A stretch of 64,000 nucleotides of DNA from assembly GCA_966112615.1 (NCBI GenBank), contig CBHWDO010000006.1:124001-188000 (forward strand). The letters are read 5' to 3'. The position numbers and the translations under genes were made by a program. The notes below the pieces were generated by a model, which saw nothing but the letters and a program-made list of their open reading frames with translations, was not told where the DNA came from and ran no database searches. Shown here piece by piece: positions 52,279 to 60,985 of this stretch. Positions within the stretch are counted from its first letter, which is position 1. Each line of letters opens with the position of its first letter. The DNA is from Flavitalea sp966112615 (GTDB taxonomy: Bacteria; Bacteroidota; Bacteroidia; Chitinophagales; Chitinophagaceae).

Positions 52279-53511
52279 TCAACGGAACTGGATGGCTTTG
52301 ACCGGCTGTATTTTCTTAATTATAAAAGTCGGTATGATCAGAACCAGGAAACAAACCAGGAAGGTTCCGATATTAACCGCCAGAACCTGCCACCACACAA
52401 TGTTTACAGCTGCCTGTGAAATATAATAGGCGTCTTCAGGTAATGGAATAAAGCCAAACCTGTCCTGTAAAAAACTGATCAACAGTCCCAAAAGGTTGCC
52501 GAAAAATAATCCTGCAAGCGTAATGATTGCACCCTGGTATAAAAAGATCTTTTGGATGGTTCCATTTGGTGCACCAAGGGCTTTCATAATACCTACCATC
52601 CTTGTTCTTTCCAACACCAGTATCAGCAAACAGGTTACCAGGTTGAGAATCGCGATAGCTACCATGATGATGATCACCATATAAATCGTTTGGTCCTGCA
52701 AACCAAGCCAATCGAAAATATTCGGGTAAATTTCTTTGATGGTGGAGCTTTTGAACCTGATTGGAATGTTCTCAAAGATCTGCTCACTCATTTGATCCAT
52801 CTGTGTATAATCCTTTATAAAGATCTCGTAACCCCCGATCTGGTTGGGCTCCCAATCGTTGAGTCGCTGGATCAGTCTTAGATCACAAATGGCAATAAGC
52901 TTGTCGTATTCTTCAATTCCGGTTTTAAAGATCCCTGCTACTTTTAATTTACGCGGTCTTGGTGCCGCTCCGCCAGGCTGGATGAAATAAACGATCAGCT
53001 GATCATTCACTTTCAATTTTAATTGTCGGGCTATGGATTGCGACAGGTTGATCTCATTGGAATAACTGCTGTCTGCGAAGCTGATCCATTTCCCGTCAAC
53101 CAGGAACTGGTTGATATGGTTGAAATCGTAATCCTTTTCAATGCCTTTGAACATGACCCCTTCAATCGTTTCACTGGCTTTCAGAATGGCATTTTTGGTG
53201 GCATATGCCTGTATGGTAGTGATCTTCGGGAATTTTTTGCGAAGATTCAGGATCGTATCATTTTTAGACACTGGGGTTTCTTCAGCAATGGAAACTTTTA
53301 GTGCTTCAAAGTTTTGAATGCGGATATGTCCCCAGAAACTGAAGATCTTATTGCTGATGGTTTGCTGAAACCCGCTTGCAAATGCAAGGGTCAGGATCAT
53401 GACCATCACGCTGATGATGGTGGCACCGATACTTAACCGGATAATGAACCGTGAAAAGGAGCGCGACTGGTTAAAAGCAATTCTCTTTGCTATGAATCCT
53501 GCAATGTTCAG
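52279..53511 (-). CDS. ABC transporter permease, LolC/FtsX-like, with apparent CTG start
   Basis: The 410-residue permease has four membrane helices, a large periplasmic MacB-like domain between helices 1 and 2, and a C-terminal FtsX domain with LERTRMVGIMKALGAPNGTIQKIFL. LolCE-type proteins move lipoproteins out of the inner membrane with an LolD ATPase, which is not adjacent here. The first possible standard start (GTG 53409) lies inside helix 1. The frame continues upstream through NIAGFIAKRIAFNQSRSFSRFIIRLSIGATIISV, which looks like the family N-terminus, to a CTG at 53511, then a stop codon. No ATG, GTG or TTG precedes it, so CTG (or another rare codon) is proposed. Confidence 0.78.
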   Translation of the reverse strand: MNIAGFIAKRIAFNQSRSFSRFIIRLSIGATIISVMVMILTLAFASGFQQTISNKIFSFWGHIRIQNFEALKVSIAEETPVSKNDTILNLRKKFPKITTIQAYATKNAILKASETIEGVMFKGIEKDYDFNHINQFLVDGKWISFADSSYSNEINLSQSIARQLKLKVNDQLIVYFIQPGGAAPRPRKLKVAGIFKTGIEEYDKLIAICDLRLIQRLNDWEPNQIGGYEIFIKDYTQMDQMSEQIFENIPIRFKSSTIKEIYPNIFDWLGLQDQTIYMVIIIMVAIAILNLVTCLLILVLERTRMVGIMKALGAPNGTIQKIFLYQGAIITLAGLFFGNLLGLLISFLQDRFGFIPLPEDAYYISQAAVNIVWWQVLAVNIGTFLVCFLVLIIPTFIIKKIQPVKAIQFR

Positions 53512-53569
53512 ATGGATGATTTTAGTGGTTCAAAAATACTGGTATGCGCTTATCTGCCAAGAAATTCAG

Positions 53570-53584
53570 GATAATAATATTATC
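53570..53584. promoter_or_regulatory. 15-bp palindrome in the permease/plug-protein divergent region
   Basis: GATAATA-A-TATTATC is a perfect dyad around a single centre base, in the 111 bases between two divergent genes. It may be an operator; no regulator is suggested. Confidence 0.3.
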
Positions 53585-53622
53585 ATTGTAATCGTTCGCT
53601 TCATTATATACGTCTGTTTTGC

Positions 53623-54894
53623 ATGAAATTATTTAGTCTCTGCATATTAGTGTTTACGTTGGGATCGGCCAAAGCACAGATTCCCGAAGCCATCTTCAAT
53701 GATAATATCAAATCAGTGCAGTTCTATGGAACCAATAACCAGCTGGTTTTTCCGGTCATGCGGTTGGGAGGTTCTGACCAGCTCGACCTGCATTTTGATG
53801 ATCTTGAAGGAAGTGTAAAAAATCTCAGCTATACTTTTCAGCTGTGTAATGCAGACTGGACCCCGGCTATGATGACCTACTTTGATTTTATCAAAGGGTT
53901 TTCGCAGGTCCGGATCACCAATTACCGCGTTTCATCTGTTGCTTATACAAAATATGTCCATTACCAGGCAAGGATTCCAGACCGCAACTGTATCCCTTCA
54001 AGGTCGGGTAATTACATTTTGAAAGTTTTCCAGAATGGGGATACTTCAAAGCTGCTATTCACCAAAAAAATGTTTGTGGTTGATGAAAAGGCAACCATTG
54101 CTGCACAGGTGCAACAGCCATTTAATGGAGTGATGTACCAGACACATCAGAAGATCAACTTTAAAGTGAATACCGGGTCTGGATTGCAGATGGTCAATCC
54201 ACAGCAGCAGGTTTCGGTTACCATTCTTCAAAATAACCGCTGGGATAATGCAGCATTGAATATAAAGCCGCAGTTCTTTTCAAGAAATACACTTGATTTC
54301 AATACTGAGAGAGATGCAGTGTTTCCGGCAGGAAAGGAATGGAGATGGGTTGATCTGAGGAGTTTCAGGTTTTTTAGCGACAGGGTTGCTACAGGTATTT
54401 ATAATCAACAAAAAGCGGAAATTTTTTTAAGGATCGATCCTGAAAGAACCCGTCAAAAATTCAATTTTTACCGTGATATCAATGGAAGGTATTCCATTGA
54501 AACTACGGAGAATCTTAATCCATTCTGGCAAACTGATTATGCCCAGGTGCGGTTTAGTTTTATGCCCGACAGCAAACAACAGTATGCAGGAAAGGATGTG
54601 TACCTGTTTGGAGAGCTTACCGGTTATAAGCTTGATGAAAAATTCAGAATGAATTTTGATGCGGAAAGATCGGTGTATGAAACTGATGTGAAACTGAAGC
54701 AGGGATATTATGATTATATGTATGTAACCGTTGATCAGCGGGCCAAGAAACCTGAAGGAATCATGGAATTTACTGAAGGGAATTTCTGGGAAACAGAAAA
54801 CGATTATGTGATCCTCGTGTATTATCGTCCGCTAGGAGGAAGAGCTGATGAACTGATTGGATATTCAGTACTTAATTCATTGGTCAGAAGATAA
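53623..54894 (+). CDS. DUF5103 protein, type IX secretion system plug protein-like
   Basis: The 423-residue protein has a signal peptide (MKLFSLCILVFTLGSAKAQ) followed by beta-rich domains with NDNIKSVQFYGTNNQLVFPVMRLGGSDQLDLHFDDLEG. This is the pattern of DUF5103, which contains the Plug protein that closes the periplasmic side of the SprA translocon. The C-terminal part resembles an early-set carbohydrate-binding-like fold (GELTGYKLDEKFRMNFD). It is the only clear T9SS-related gene here. The function in this organism is inferred. Confidence 0.82.
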   Translation: MKLFSLCILVFTLGSAKAQIPEAIFNDNIKSVQFYGTNNQLVFPVMRLGGSDQLDLHFDDLEGSVKNLSYTFQLCNADWTPAMMTYFDFIKGFSQVRITNYRVSSVAYTKYVHYQARIPDRNCIPSRSGNYILKVFQNGDTSKLLFTKKMFVVDEKATIAAQVQQPFNGVMYQTHQKINFKVNTGSGLQMVNPQQQVSVTILQNNRWDNAALNIKPQFFSRNTLDFNTERDAVFPAGKEWRWVDLRSFRFFSDRVATGIYNQQKAEIFLRIDPERTRQKFNFYRDINGRYSIETTENLNPFWQTDYAQVRFSFMPDSKQQYAGKDVYLFGELTGYKLDEKFRMNFDAERSVYETDVKLKQGYYDYMYVTVDQRAKKPEGIMEFTEGNFWETENDYVILVYYRPLGGRADELIGYSVLNSLVRR

Positions 54895-54912
54895 TTTTTT
54901 GAAACAGGAGTT

Positions 54913-54939
54913 TTTGTAGTGGCAATTCTCCTATATTTG
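54913..54939 (+). promoter_or_regulatory. Promoter of the SRP RNA gene
   Basis: TTTG at 54913-54916 and TATATTTG at 54932-54939 (15-bp spacer) match the Bacteroidota consensus apart from a short spacer. The -7 element ends four bases before the RNA start. Its position next to a well-known RNA helps calibrate other -7 calls in the window. Confidence 0.6.
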
Positions 54940-54943
54940 CACC

Positions 54944-55038
54944 GGCAGGTCTTGCACGACCAGCTCCTGCTGAACTCCCCCAGGACCGGAAGGTAGCAAG
55001 GGTAGGCGGTTGTAGCGGTGCGATGTAAGTAGCCTGCC
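54944..55038 (+). ncRNA. ffs: Small signal recognition particle RNA (4.5S type)
   Basis: The RNA has the conserved domain IV: the CTGCTGAACTCCCCCAGGACC arm with the GGAAG loop and AGGTAGCAAGGGTA on the return strand. The ends GGCAGG (54944-54949) and CCTGCC (to 55038) pair to close the hairpin, and a T-run follows at 55040-55045 to end transcription. It binds Ffh for co-translational targeting of membrane proteins. Confidence 0.95.
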
Positions 55039-55105
55039 ATTTTTTATTCTCCTAAGTTTCTGCAACTTCTTCTGGATTAATTACATCTTTTCGAAAATTT
55101 TTATT

Positions 55106-55504
55106 GTGAAGCGACTGTTCATGCTGATACTGCTGTTCTTGTTCCTGGCAAAATGGGGTATGGCCCAAAAGCTGGACACGATGTATTTTAATCTGTACGT
55201 CGACAGTCTCAAAAAAGGAACTTACAATTATATCAATGTTGAAGGGAAGTTTTCCAATGGGAACTATCTTCCTCTAACTGCTGATGAAGTGGAATTTAGT
55301 TGCGACTCTGCAAAATTCGATCGCAACAGTTTGTTCATCGACAGTAATTTTTCTCCCCGCTTTGTACAGGTGTTGGCTGTTTATAAAAAGGACAGAACTA
55401 AGAAGGCCACTATCAGAATTCCAATCAAACAATGGGTGGTTGAAGAAAAATTGAAAACCGAAGAAGAAGTGATAGGGACGCCTGCCAGGAGGAGGAGAGG
55501 TTAA
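55106..55504 (+). CDS. Small secreted protein of unknown function
   Basis: The 132-residue product has a signal peptide (MKRLFMLILLFLFLAKWGMAQ) and one beta-rich domain with YFNLYVDSLKKGTYNYINVEGKFSNG and LAVYKKDRTKKATIRIPIKQWVVEE, then a short basic tail. The GTG at 55106 gives a full signal peptide; the ATG at 55121 would also work. I do not recognise the family. Confidence 0.65.
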   Translation: MKRLFMLILLFLFLAKWGMAQKLDTMYFNLYVDSLKKGTYNYINVEGKFSNGNYLPLTADEVEFSCDSAKFDRNSLFIDSNFSPRFVQVLAVYKKDRTKKATIRIPIKQWVVEEKLKTEEEVIGTPARRRRG

Positions 55505-55562
55505 TTAAAAGCTTTTCTTACCTGGCGTTCTGCCCGCCCTTTGGGCGTTCAGCCCGGTAAAA

Positions 55563-55588
55563 TAAAAAAGCCGGGTATTACCCCGACT
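55563..55588 (-). terminator. Terminator of the transaldolase gene
   Basis: On the minus strand GTCGGG pairs with CCCGGC (one G-T pair) and six T follow (A-run at 55564-55569 on the plus strand). It lies about 45 bases after the stop codon. Confidence 0.65.
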
Positions 55589-55593
55589 TCCAA

Positions 55594-55626
55594 GTATTCC
55601 GTGTATTCTTTGTATTCCGTGTATTC
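55594..55626. repeat. Tandem GTATTCCGTGTATTC repeat
   Basis: Two copies of a 15-base unit stand between the terminator and the transaldolase stop codon, separated by TTT. It is simple intergenic sequence of the type common in this phylum. Confidence 0.7.
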
Positions 55627-55633
55627 GGATTTC

Positions 55634-56287
55634 TCAACTCATCTTCTTCGCATCTTCCACAAACTTCGCCAGTCCTATGTCAGTCAGCGGATGTTTAAGC
55701 AGACCCATGATTGAATCCAACGGGCAGGTACAAACATCAGCACCAGCTTCAGCACACTTAACGATGTGGAGAGCAGAACGAATAGATGCCGCGAGGATCT
55801 CGGTTTTATATCCCTGCAATGAATAGATATTGGAGATCTGCGCGATCAGTTCAATTCCATCCCAATTCGAATCATCTATTCTGCCGATAAAAGGGGAAAC
55901 ATAAGTTGCTCCTGCTTTCGCGGCAAGGATTGCCTGTCCTGCAGAAAACACCAGTGTACAGTTTGTTTTGATACCATTATCAGAGAAGTACTTCAAAGCC
56001 TTAACACCATCTTTGGTCATCGGGATCTTTACCACGATGTTTGGATGGATAGCAGCCAGTTTCTTTCCTTCTTCGATCATACCGTTCAGGTCGGTGGAAA
56101 GCACTTCAGCACTCACATCTCCATCTACCATTTCACAGATGGTTTTGTAATGCTGAATGATCGCTTCTTCTCCACGGATGCCTTCTTTGGCCATCAGGGA
56201 AGGATTGGTAGTAACACCATCCAGGATTCCAAGCTCGTATGCTTCTTTGATCTGCGCAAGGTTTCCGGTATCAATAAAAAATTTCAT
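55634..56287 (-). CDS. Transaldolase, fructose-6-phosphate aldolase (FSA/TalC) type
   Basis: The 217-residue enzyme is the short transaldolase form. It has MKFFIDTGNLAQI, GVTTNPSLMAKEG, the Schiff-base lysine Lys87 in NIVVKIPMT, and NCTLVFSAGQAILAAKAGATYVSPFIGRIDD. Transaldolases of this type move dihydroxyacetone units in the pentose phosphate pathway; some act as fructose-6-phosphate aldolases. The family cannot be split by sequence reading alone. Confidence 0.92.
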   Translation of the reverse strand: MKFFIDTGNLAQIKEAYELGILDGVTTNPSLMAKEGIRGEEAIIQHYKTICEMVDGDVSAEVLSTDLNGMIEEGKKLAAIHPNIVVKIPMTKDGVKALKYFSDNGIKTNCTLVFSAGQAILAAKAGATYVSPFIGRIDDSNWDGIELIAQISNIYSLQGYKTEILAASIRSALHIVKCAEAGADVCTCPLDSIMGLLKHPLTDIGLAKFVEDAKKMS

Positions 56288-56317
56288 GTTCTTGATTTTG
56301 GTGGCAAAAATAGTGTT

Positions 56318-57106
56318 TCATCGGTAGACTTTGACATAATCCACTTCCATTCTCTGCGGCCAGATAGTTTCGTCAACGCCTTTTGCTCCTCCCCAGTTAC
56401 CACCAACGGCAATATTCAATAGTAAATGAAAGGGGGTATCGAAGGGCCATGCATCTTTTCCTGAGTGTTCATTTTCAAAATTGAAATAAGGTTTATTGTC
56501 TACCAGTACAGTGATCTTTTCTTTCGTCCAGATCAGCGAGTATACGTGGAAAGCTTCCGAGCAATCGGGCACCATAATGTTGCCAGTTTTTTGAGTCCCT
56601 ATACTGTGATAATATTTTTTGCAATGAACAGATCCGTGAATCTTTCCCTGGTCGTAGCCAACATGCTCCATAATATCGATCTCTCCATCATCAGGCCATT
56701 TAAGCGGTGTGGTGGATCCCAGCATCCAGATGGCAGGCCAGGTGCCCAATCCTTTTGGAAGCTTAGCCCGAACATCGATCCGGCCATAGGTCCAGTCGCC
56801 CTTTCCTTTGGTAACAAGCCTGGCAGAAGTGTATTTCTTGCCGTTAAAATCTTCCTTATGGGCCTCTATGACCAGGTTTCCATTTTCTACACGGGCATTT
56901 TCCAGCCTTGCTTTTGTGTAGTATTGAAGTTCATTATTTCCCCAGCCATGTCCTCCTACATCGTAGTTCCATTTGGTGGAATCCGGTAGACCGGAATAGT
57001 TGAATTCATCTGACCATACCAGTTCATTGTTTTTGTTCAAACCTTTACCAGTATTGCATTGTGTGAAAAGCAGCAATAGCAGGGAGGGAAGTAGGAATTT
57101 TCTCAT
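56318..57106 (-). CDS. GH16 family beta-glucanase lipoprotein
   Basis: The 262-residue enzyme has a lipoprotein-like signal (Cys17 in LFTQC), then the GH16 jelly-roll: LVWSDEFNYSGLPDSTKW, GWGNNELQYYT, and the catalytic GEIDIMEHVG with Glu142 (nucleophile), Asp144 and Glu147 (acid/base). The pattern suits laminarinase-like beta-1,3-glucanases. It is exported to the outer membrane and probably hydrolyses beta-glucans. It stands divergent from the his leader. Confidence 0.92.
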   Translation of the reverse strand: MRKFLLPSLLLLLFTQCNTGKGLNKNNELVWSDEFNYSGLPDSTKWNYDVGGHGWGNNELQYYTKARLENARVENGNLVIEAHKEDFNGKKYTSARLVTKGKGDWTYGRIDVRAKLPKGLGTWPAIWMLGSTTPLKWPDDGEIDIMEHVGYDQGKIHGSVHCKKYYHSIGTQKTGNIMVPDCSEAFHVYSLIWTKEKITVLVDNKPYFNFENEHSGKDAWPFDTPFHLLLNIAVGGNWGGAKGVDETIWPQRMEVDYVKVYR

Positions 57107-57128
57107 TATCGGCGTTTGAAAATTTATT

Positions 57129-57160
57129 TTTGATATTTGATACTGTTGCGCTTATTTTTG
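57129..57160 (+). promoter_or_regulatory. Promoter of the his operon leader
   Basis: TTTG at 57129-57132, a 20-bp spacer and TATTTTTG at 57153-57160 match the Bacteroidota consensus exactly. The leader peptide ATG is 15 bases after the -7 element. Confidence 0.8.
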
Positions 57161-57174
57161 CGCCGTTAAAAGAT

Positions 57175-57225
57175 ATGAAAAGAAATCTGCACATCCATCA
57201 CCATCATACTTGCTCCAACGGGTAA
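57175..57225 (+). CDS. hisL: his operon leader peptide
   Basis: The 16-residue peptide MKRNLHIHHHHTCSNG contains five His codons, four of them in a row (57196-57207). It is too short for standard gene finding. The stop codon region GTAAGCC (57222-57228) is complementary to the left arm of the downstream terminator. Ribosome stalling at the His codons when charged tRNA-His is scarce would expose this segment, and normal translation would cover it. The role in attenuation is inferred from this layout. Confidence 0.85.
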   Translation: MKRNLHIHHHHTCSNG

Positions 57226-57288
57226 GCCGGTGTTCTATGTGCATACATCATAATAACATTAAGGGCTTACACATGTAAGCCCTTTTTT
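57222..57288 (+). promoter_or_regulatory. his operon transcription attenuator
   Basis: The terminator is AAGGGCTTAC (57261-57270), loop ACAT and GTAAGCCCTT (57275-57284), followed by Ts. The segment GTAAGCC occurs twice: at 57222-57228, overlapping the leader stop codon, and in the right arm. Both copies can pair with GGCTTAC (57264-57270), so they compete as antiterminator and terminator. hisG starts 12 bases after the T-run begins to fade. Confidence 0.85.
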
Positions 57289-57299
57289 ATTTTTTTAAT

Positions 57300-58154
57300 A
57301 TGAAACTGAAAATTGCGATTCAGAAATCAGGCAGGCTTTACGAAGATTCCATCAAGTTGCTGAAAGACTGTGGCATTGATATCAAGAATGGTATCAACAA
57401 ATTAAAGACTGAGTGTGATAATTTTCCGCTGGAAGTTTTTTTCCTGCGCGATGATGATATTCCTCAATATGTTGAAGATGGTGTGGCTGATATTGGTATT
57501 GTAGGAGAGAATGTTTTTTATGAAAAGAAAAAGCAGGCTGTAGTTGTAGAAAAGCTTGGATTCAGCAAATGCCGTCTGTCCATTGCCGTTGGAAAATCTG
57601 ATAATTATGCTGATGCTTCCTGGCTTAATGGAAAAAGAATTGCAACCAGTTACCCCGTACTGGTTCAGAAGTTCCTTGAAAAAAATAATATCAATGCGGA
57701 GATCCATGAGATCAGCGGATCAGTGGAAATCGCTCCGGGTATAGGTTTGGCAGAAGCAATTGCTGACCTTGTTAGCAGTGGCTCTACCTTGTTCATGAAT
57801 GGTCTTAAAGAAGTGGAAACCATTTTCCGTTCGGAAGCAATCCTGATCAGGAATACAGAGATGCCTGCTGAAATTATTGAAGTGCTCAATAAACTGTTGT
57901 TCAGGATCCGCGCGGTTCGTAAGGCAAAGAATAATAAATATGTTTTGCTGAATGCCCCGAATTCAAACCTTAAAGAAATCATTTCGTTGTTACCGGGGAT
58001 GAAAAGTCCCACTGTTCTTCCGCTTGCAGAAGAAGGCTGGAGCAGTGTTCACAGTGTGATCCAGGAAAATGAATTCTGGGATATCATTGAAAGATTGAAA
58101 GATGCAGGAGCACAGGGAATCCTTGTTGTTCCAATTGAAAAAATGATCGTTTAA
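57300..58154 (+). CDS. hisG: ATP phosphoribosyltransferase, long form
   Basis: The 284-residue enzyme condenses ATP and PRPP in the first step of histidine synthesis. It has LKIAIQKSGRLYEDSIKLLKDCGI, the PRPP-binding region with GLAEAIADLVSSGSTL, and the C-terminal ACT-like regulatory domain of the long form (about 210-284), which senses histidine in homologues. It is the first structural gene after the leader attenuator. Confidence 0.95.
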   Translation: MKLKIAIQKSGRLYEDSIKLLKDCGIDIKNGINKLKTECDNFPLEVFFLRDDDIPQYVEDGVADIGIVGENVFYEKKKQAVVVEKLGFSKCRLSIAVGKSDNYADASWLNGKRIATSYPVLVQKFLEKNNINAEIHEISGSVEIAPGIGLAEAIADLVSSGSTLFMNGLKEVETIFRSEAILIRNTEMPAEIIEVLNKLLFRIRAVRKAKNNKYVLLNAPNSNLKEIISLLPGMKSPTVLPLAEEGWSSVHSVIQENEFWDIIERLKDAGAQGILVVPIEKMIV

Positions 58155-58162
58155 TTTTTTTT

Positions 58163-59440
58163 ATGCAAGTACATCGTTATTCACCCATGCTTACATGGGA
58201 TTCAATATTGAAACGTCCGGCTATTGATGTCAGCTTTCTTGAATCGAAGGTCCAGGGGATCATGGAAGAGGTCAGGAGTAGTGGAGATGCAGCACTAAAG
58301 CGGTTTACAAAAGAATTTGATGGAGTTGATTTGGCATCGCTTGAAGTAACCGATGAAGAGATCAATGCAGCTGTTGATGGATTGGATGAATCATTAAAGA
58401 ACGCTATCAATATTGCTAAATCAAATATTGAAAAATTTCATGGCAACCAGTTTCCGGCGGTTGAAATGGTTTCAACCATGCCGGGTGTGGAGTGCTGGAG
58501 AAAAGCCGTAGCAATTGAAAGAGTGGGATTATATATTCCAGGTGGAACGGCTCCTTTATTTTCCACCATACTAATGTTAGGAATTCCTGCTGCCATTGCC
58601 GGTTGTAAAGAGATTGTACTTTGTTCGCCACCTTCGAAAAATGGCCAGCTCCATCCTGCAATTCTATATACAGCAAACCTGGTGGGTATCCGTTCAATTT
58701 TTAAAGTGGGTGGTGTACAGGCAATTGCTGCTATGACCTTTGGCACTGAATCAATACCAAAAGTGTACAAGATCTTTGGACCGGGTAACCAGTATGTAAC
58801 TGCAGCAAAACAGCTTGCGCAGAAGGCCGGGGTGGCCATTGATATGCCTGCAGGACCAAGTGAGGTAGCTGTATTTGGGGATGAATCTGCAGATCCGGAT
58901 TTTATAGCGGCTGATCTTTTATCACAGGCTGAACATGGTATCGATAGCCAGGTATTATTTGTGACGACTTCAGAAGATCTGATCAATAAAGTTGAAGTTT
59001 CACTCAATGAGCAATTATCAAAATTGCCAAGGATGGAGTTTGCTACAAAGGCATTGGAAAACAGTAAATCAATCCTGGTGAATTCTGCAGAGGAGGCAAT
59101 GGCTTTACTGAATGAATATGCTCCTGAGCATCTTATTCTGAATTGCAGGAATGCTGAACAACTTTCAGAGAAAGTGATCAATGCAGGATCAGTATTTATT
59201 GGTCAGTATTCACCGGAAAGTGTTGGCGATTATGCCAGTGGAACGAATCATACTTTGCCGACCAATGGATATGCAAAGAATTACAGCGGTGTGAGTGTCG
59301 ACAGTTTCATCAAAAAAATAACCTTTCAGAAATTAAGTCGTGATGGATTGCATCATATCGGTCCACATGTGGAGGCGATGGCAGAAGCAGAAGGACTTCG
59401 CGCACATGCAGAAGCAGTAAGGGTTCGATTGAAAAAGTAA
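58163..59440 (+). CDS. hisD: Histidinol dehydrogenase
   Basis: The 425-residue zinc enzyme oxidises histidinol to histidine in two NAD+ steps. It has VGLYIPGGTAPLFSTILM, GPGNQYVTAAKQLA, the DMPAGPSEV motif, SQAEHGIDSQ with zinc/catalytic residues, and APEHL near the C-terminus. It follows hisG by 8 bases. Confidence 0.96.
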   Translation: MQVHRYSPMLTWDSILKRPAIDVSFLESKVQGIMEEVRSSGDAALKRFTKEFDGVDLASLEVTDEEINAAVDGLDESLKNAINIAKSNIEKFHGNQFPAVEMVSTMPGVECWRKAVAIERVGLYIPGGTAPLFSTILMLGIPAAIAGCKEIVLCSPPSKNGQLHPAILYTANLVGIRSIFKVGGVQAIAAMTFGTESIPKVYKIFGPGNQYVTAAKQLAQKAGVAIDMPAGPSEVAVFGDESADPDFIAADLLSQAEHGIDSQVLFVTTSEDLINKVEVSLNEQLSKLPRMEFATKALENSKSILVNSAEEAMALLNEYAPEHLILNCRNAEQLSEKVINAGSVFIGQYSPESVGDYASGTNHTLPTNGYAKNYSGVSVDSFIKKITFQKLSRDGLHHIGPHVEAMAEAEGLRAHAEAVRVRLKK

Positions 59441-59452
59441 TAATTAAAGATC

Positions 59453-60496
59453 ATGTTCAACTTAAGTGAAATACTCAGAGAAAATATAAAGAAACTGACT
59501 CCGTATTCTTCAGCCAGGGATGAATTTAAAGGCGAAGCAAGTGTTTACCTCGATGCCAATGAAAACAGTTATGGATCTCCATTGACCAAATGGTATAATC
59601 GTTATCCTGACCCGATGCAGTGGCAGGTCAAGGAGAAACTGACCATGATCAAAGGTGTTCCTTCAGAAAATATTTTCCTGGGAAATGGAAGCGATGAATG
59701 TATAGATATACTGCTGCGTGCCTGTTGTGAACCAGGGAAAGATAATATTGTAATTTGTCCGCCTACATATGGAATGTATGAAGTCAGCGCTAACATCAAT
59801 GATGTTGAAGTCAAAAAGGTTCCGCTTACTCCAAACTTTCAATTGAATCTTCCTGCCATTGAAGATGCCATTGATGATCATACCAAGATCATTTTTTTAT
59901 GTTCTCCCAATAACCCAACCGGTAATTCACTGATCAGGGAAGACATTGAGGTGATCCTGAATAATTATTTTGGTTTGGTAGTTATTGATGAAGCTTATAT
60001 CAATTTTTCTGAACATAGGTCATTTGTACAGGAACTGGAAGATTATCCAAACCTGGTGGTATTGCAAACGCTTTCAAAAGCCTGGGGACTTGCGGCTTTG
60101 CGTTTGGGAATGGCGTTCGCAGGAAAGGAGATCATTGATGTGATGAATAAGATCAAGCCTCCTTACAATATCAACCAAGCTACGCAGGACCTGGTGTTGA
60201 AGGCGCTTGAAGAAGTTGGAATGGTCAATGATATGATCCGCGAGATCGTGTCGCAAAGAGAACAATTGTCTATAGCATTGGGGGATGTGGAAATGGTTGA
60301 GAAGATCTATCCTTCAGATGCGAATTTTCTCCTGGTAAAGGTTTCCGATGCAAAAGGCACCTACAACAAATTGCTGGAAAGAGGCATAGTAGTGCGGGAC
60401 CGAAGCAATGTAACACTTTGTGAAGGTTGCCTGAGGATCACCGTAGGCACCGAAAAGGAGAACCAGTTATTGGTGAAAAGTCTTAAAGAACTTTAA
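59453..60496 (+). CDS. hisC: Histidinol-phosphate aminotransferase
   Basis: The 347-residue PLP enzyme makes histidinol phosphate from imidazole acetol phosphate. The PLP lysine is Lys209 in TLSKAWGLAALRLG. Other motifs are LDANENSYGSPL, FLGNGSDECIDIL and FLCSPNNPTGN. It is 12 bases after hisD. A cytochrome c gene follows before hisB. Confidence 0.95.
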   Translation: MFNLSEILRENIKKLTPYSSARDEFKGEASVYLDANENSYGSPLTKWYNRYPDPMQWQVKEKLTMIKGVPSENIFLGNGSDECIDILLRACCEPGKDNIVICPPTYGMYEVSANINDVEVKKVPLTPNFQLNLPAIEDAIDDHTKIIFLCSPNNPTGNSLIREDIEVILNNYFGLVVIDEAYINFSEHRSFVQELEDYPNLVVLQTLSKAWGLAALRLGMAFAGKEIIDVMNKIKPPYNINQATQDLVLKALEEVGMVNDMIREIVSQREQLSIALGDVEMVEKIYPSDANFLLVKVSDAKGTYNKLLERGIVVRDRSNVTLCEGCLRITVGTEKENQLLVKSLKEL

Positions 60497-60562
60497 TCCT
60501 TTTAAACCGGTACCAATTACAATTGTATTAAATTGAGCAGCAGTAAAAATAACCAACAACAA

Positions 60563-60976
60563 ATGAAGAAGATCCAATTTGCATCCGCAGCTATGATCAT
60601 GGTAATCACTACCACCATGTCGTTTCAGAAAGGAGTTGATAAAGCCACTATGGAAAGAGGCAAATCAGTGTATGAAGCAACCTGTTTACCATGCCACCAG
60701 GAAGATGGTGCAGGTGTTCCCGGACTCAACCCACCTTTGTCGAAAGTTAAGTGGGTTACCGGTGATAAGAAAACCCTGATCAATGTGTTGTTGCAGGGAA
60801 TGGACAAGGAGATCACTGTAAATGGTGAAGTATATAGTAATATGATGCCGGCCCAGGCACATTTATCTGACCAGGAGATCGCAGATGTACTGACATATGT
60901 TCGAAATAGTTTTGGAAACAAGGTTTCAGCAGTAACCATTGCAGAAGTAAAAGCACAGCGCAAGCTCATCAAGTAA
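60563..60976 (+). CDS. Cytochrome c, class I type, inside the his operon
   Basis: The 137-residue protein has an N-terminal hydrophobic export signal and one heme site CLPCH (CxxCH), followed by DGAGVPGLNPPL and a C-terminal Met in the MMPAQAHLSDQEIADVLTYVR pattern of small electron-carrier cytochromes. It starts at ATG 60563; the TTG at 60533 is less likely. It lies between hisC and hisB on the same strand with gaps of 66 and 9 bases, so it is probably cotranscribed although unrelated to histidine. Confidence 0.87.
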   Translation: MKKIQFASAAMIMVITTTMSFQKGVDKATMERGKSVYEATCLPCHQEDGAGVPGLNPPLSKVKWVTGDKKTLINVLLQGMDKEITVNGEVYSNMMPAQAHLSDQEIADVLTYVRNSFGNKVSAVTIAEVKAQRKLIK

Positions 60977-60985
60977 TAGAATAGT

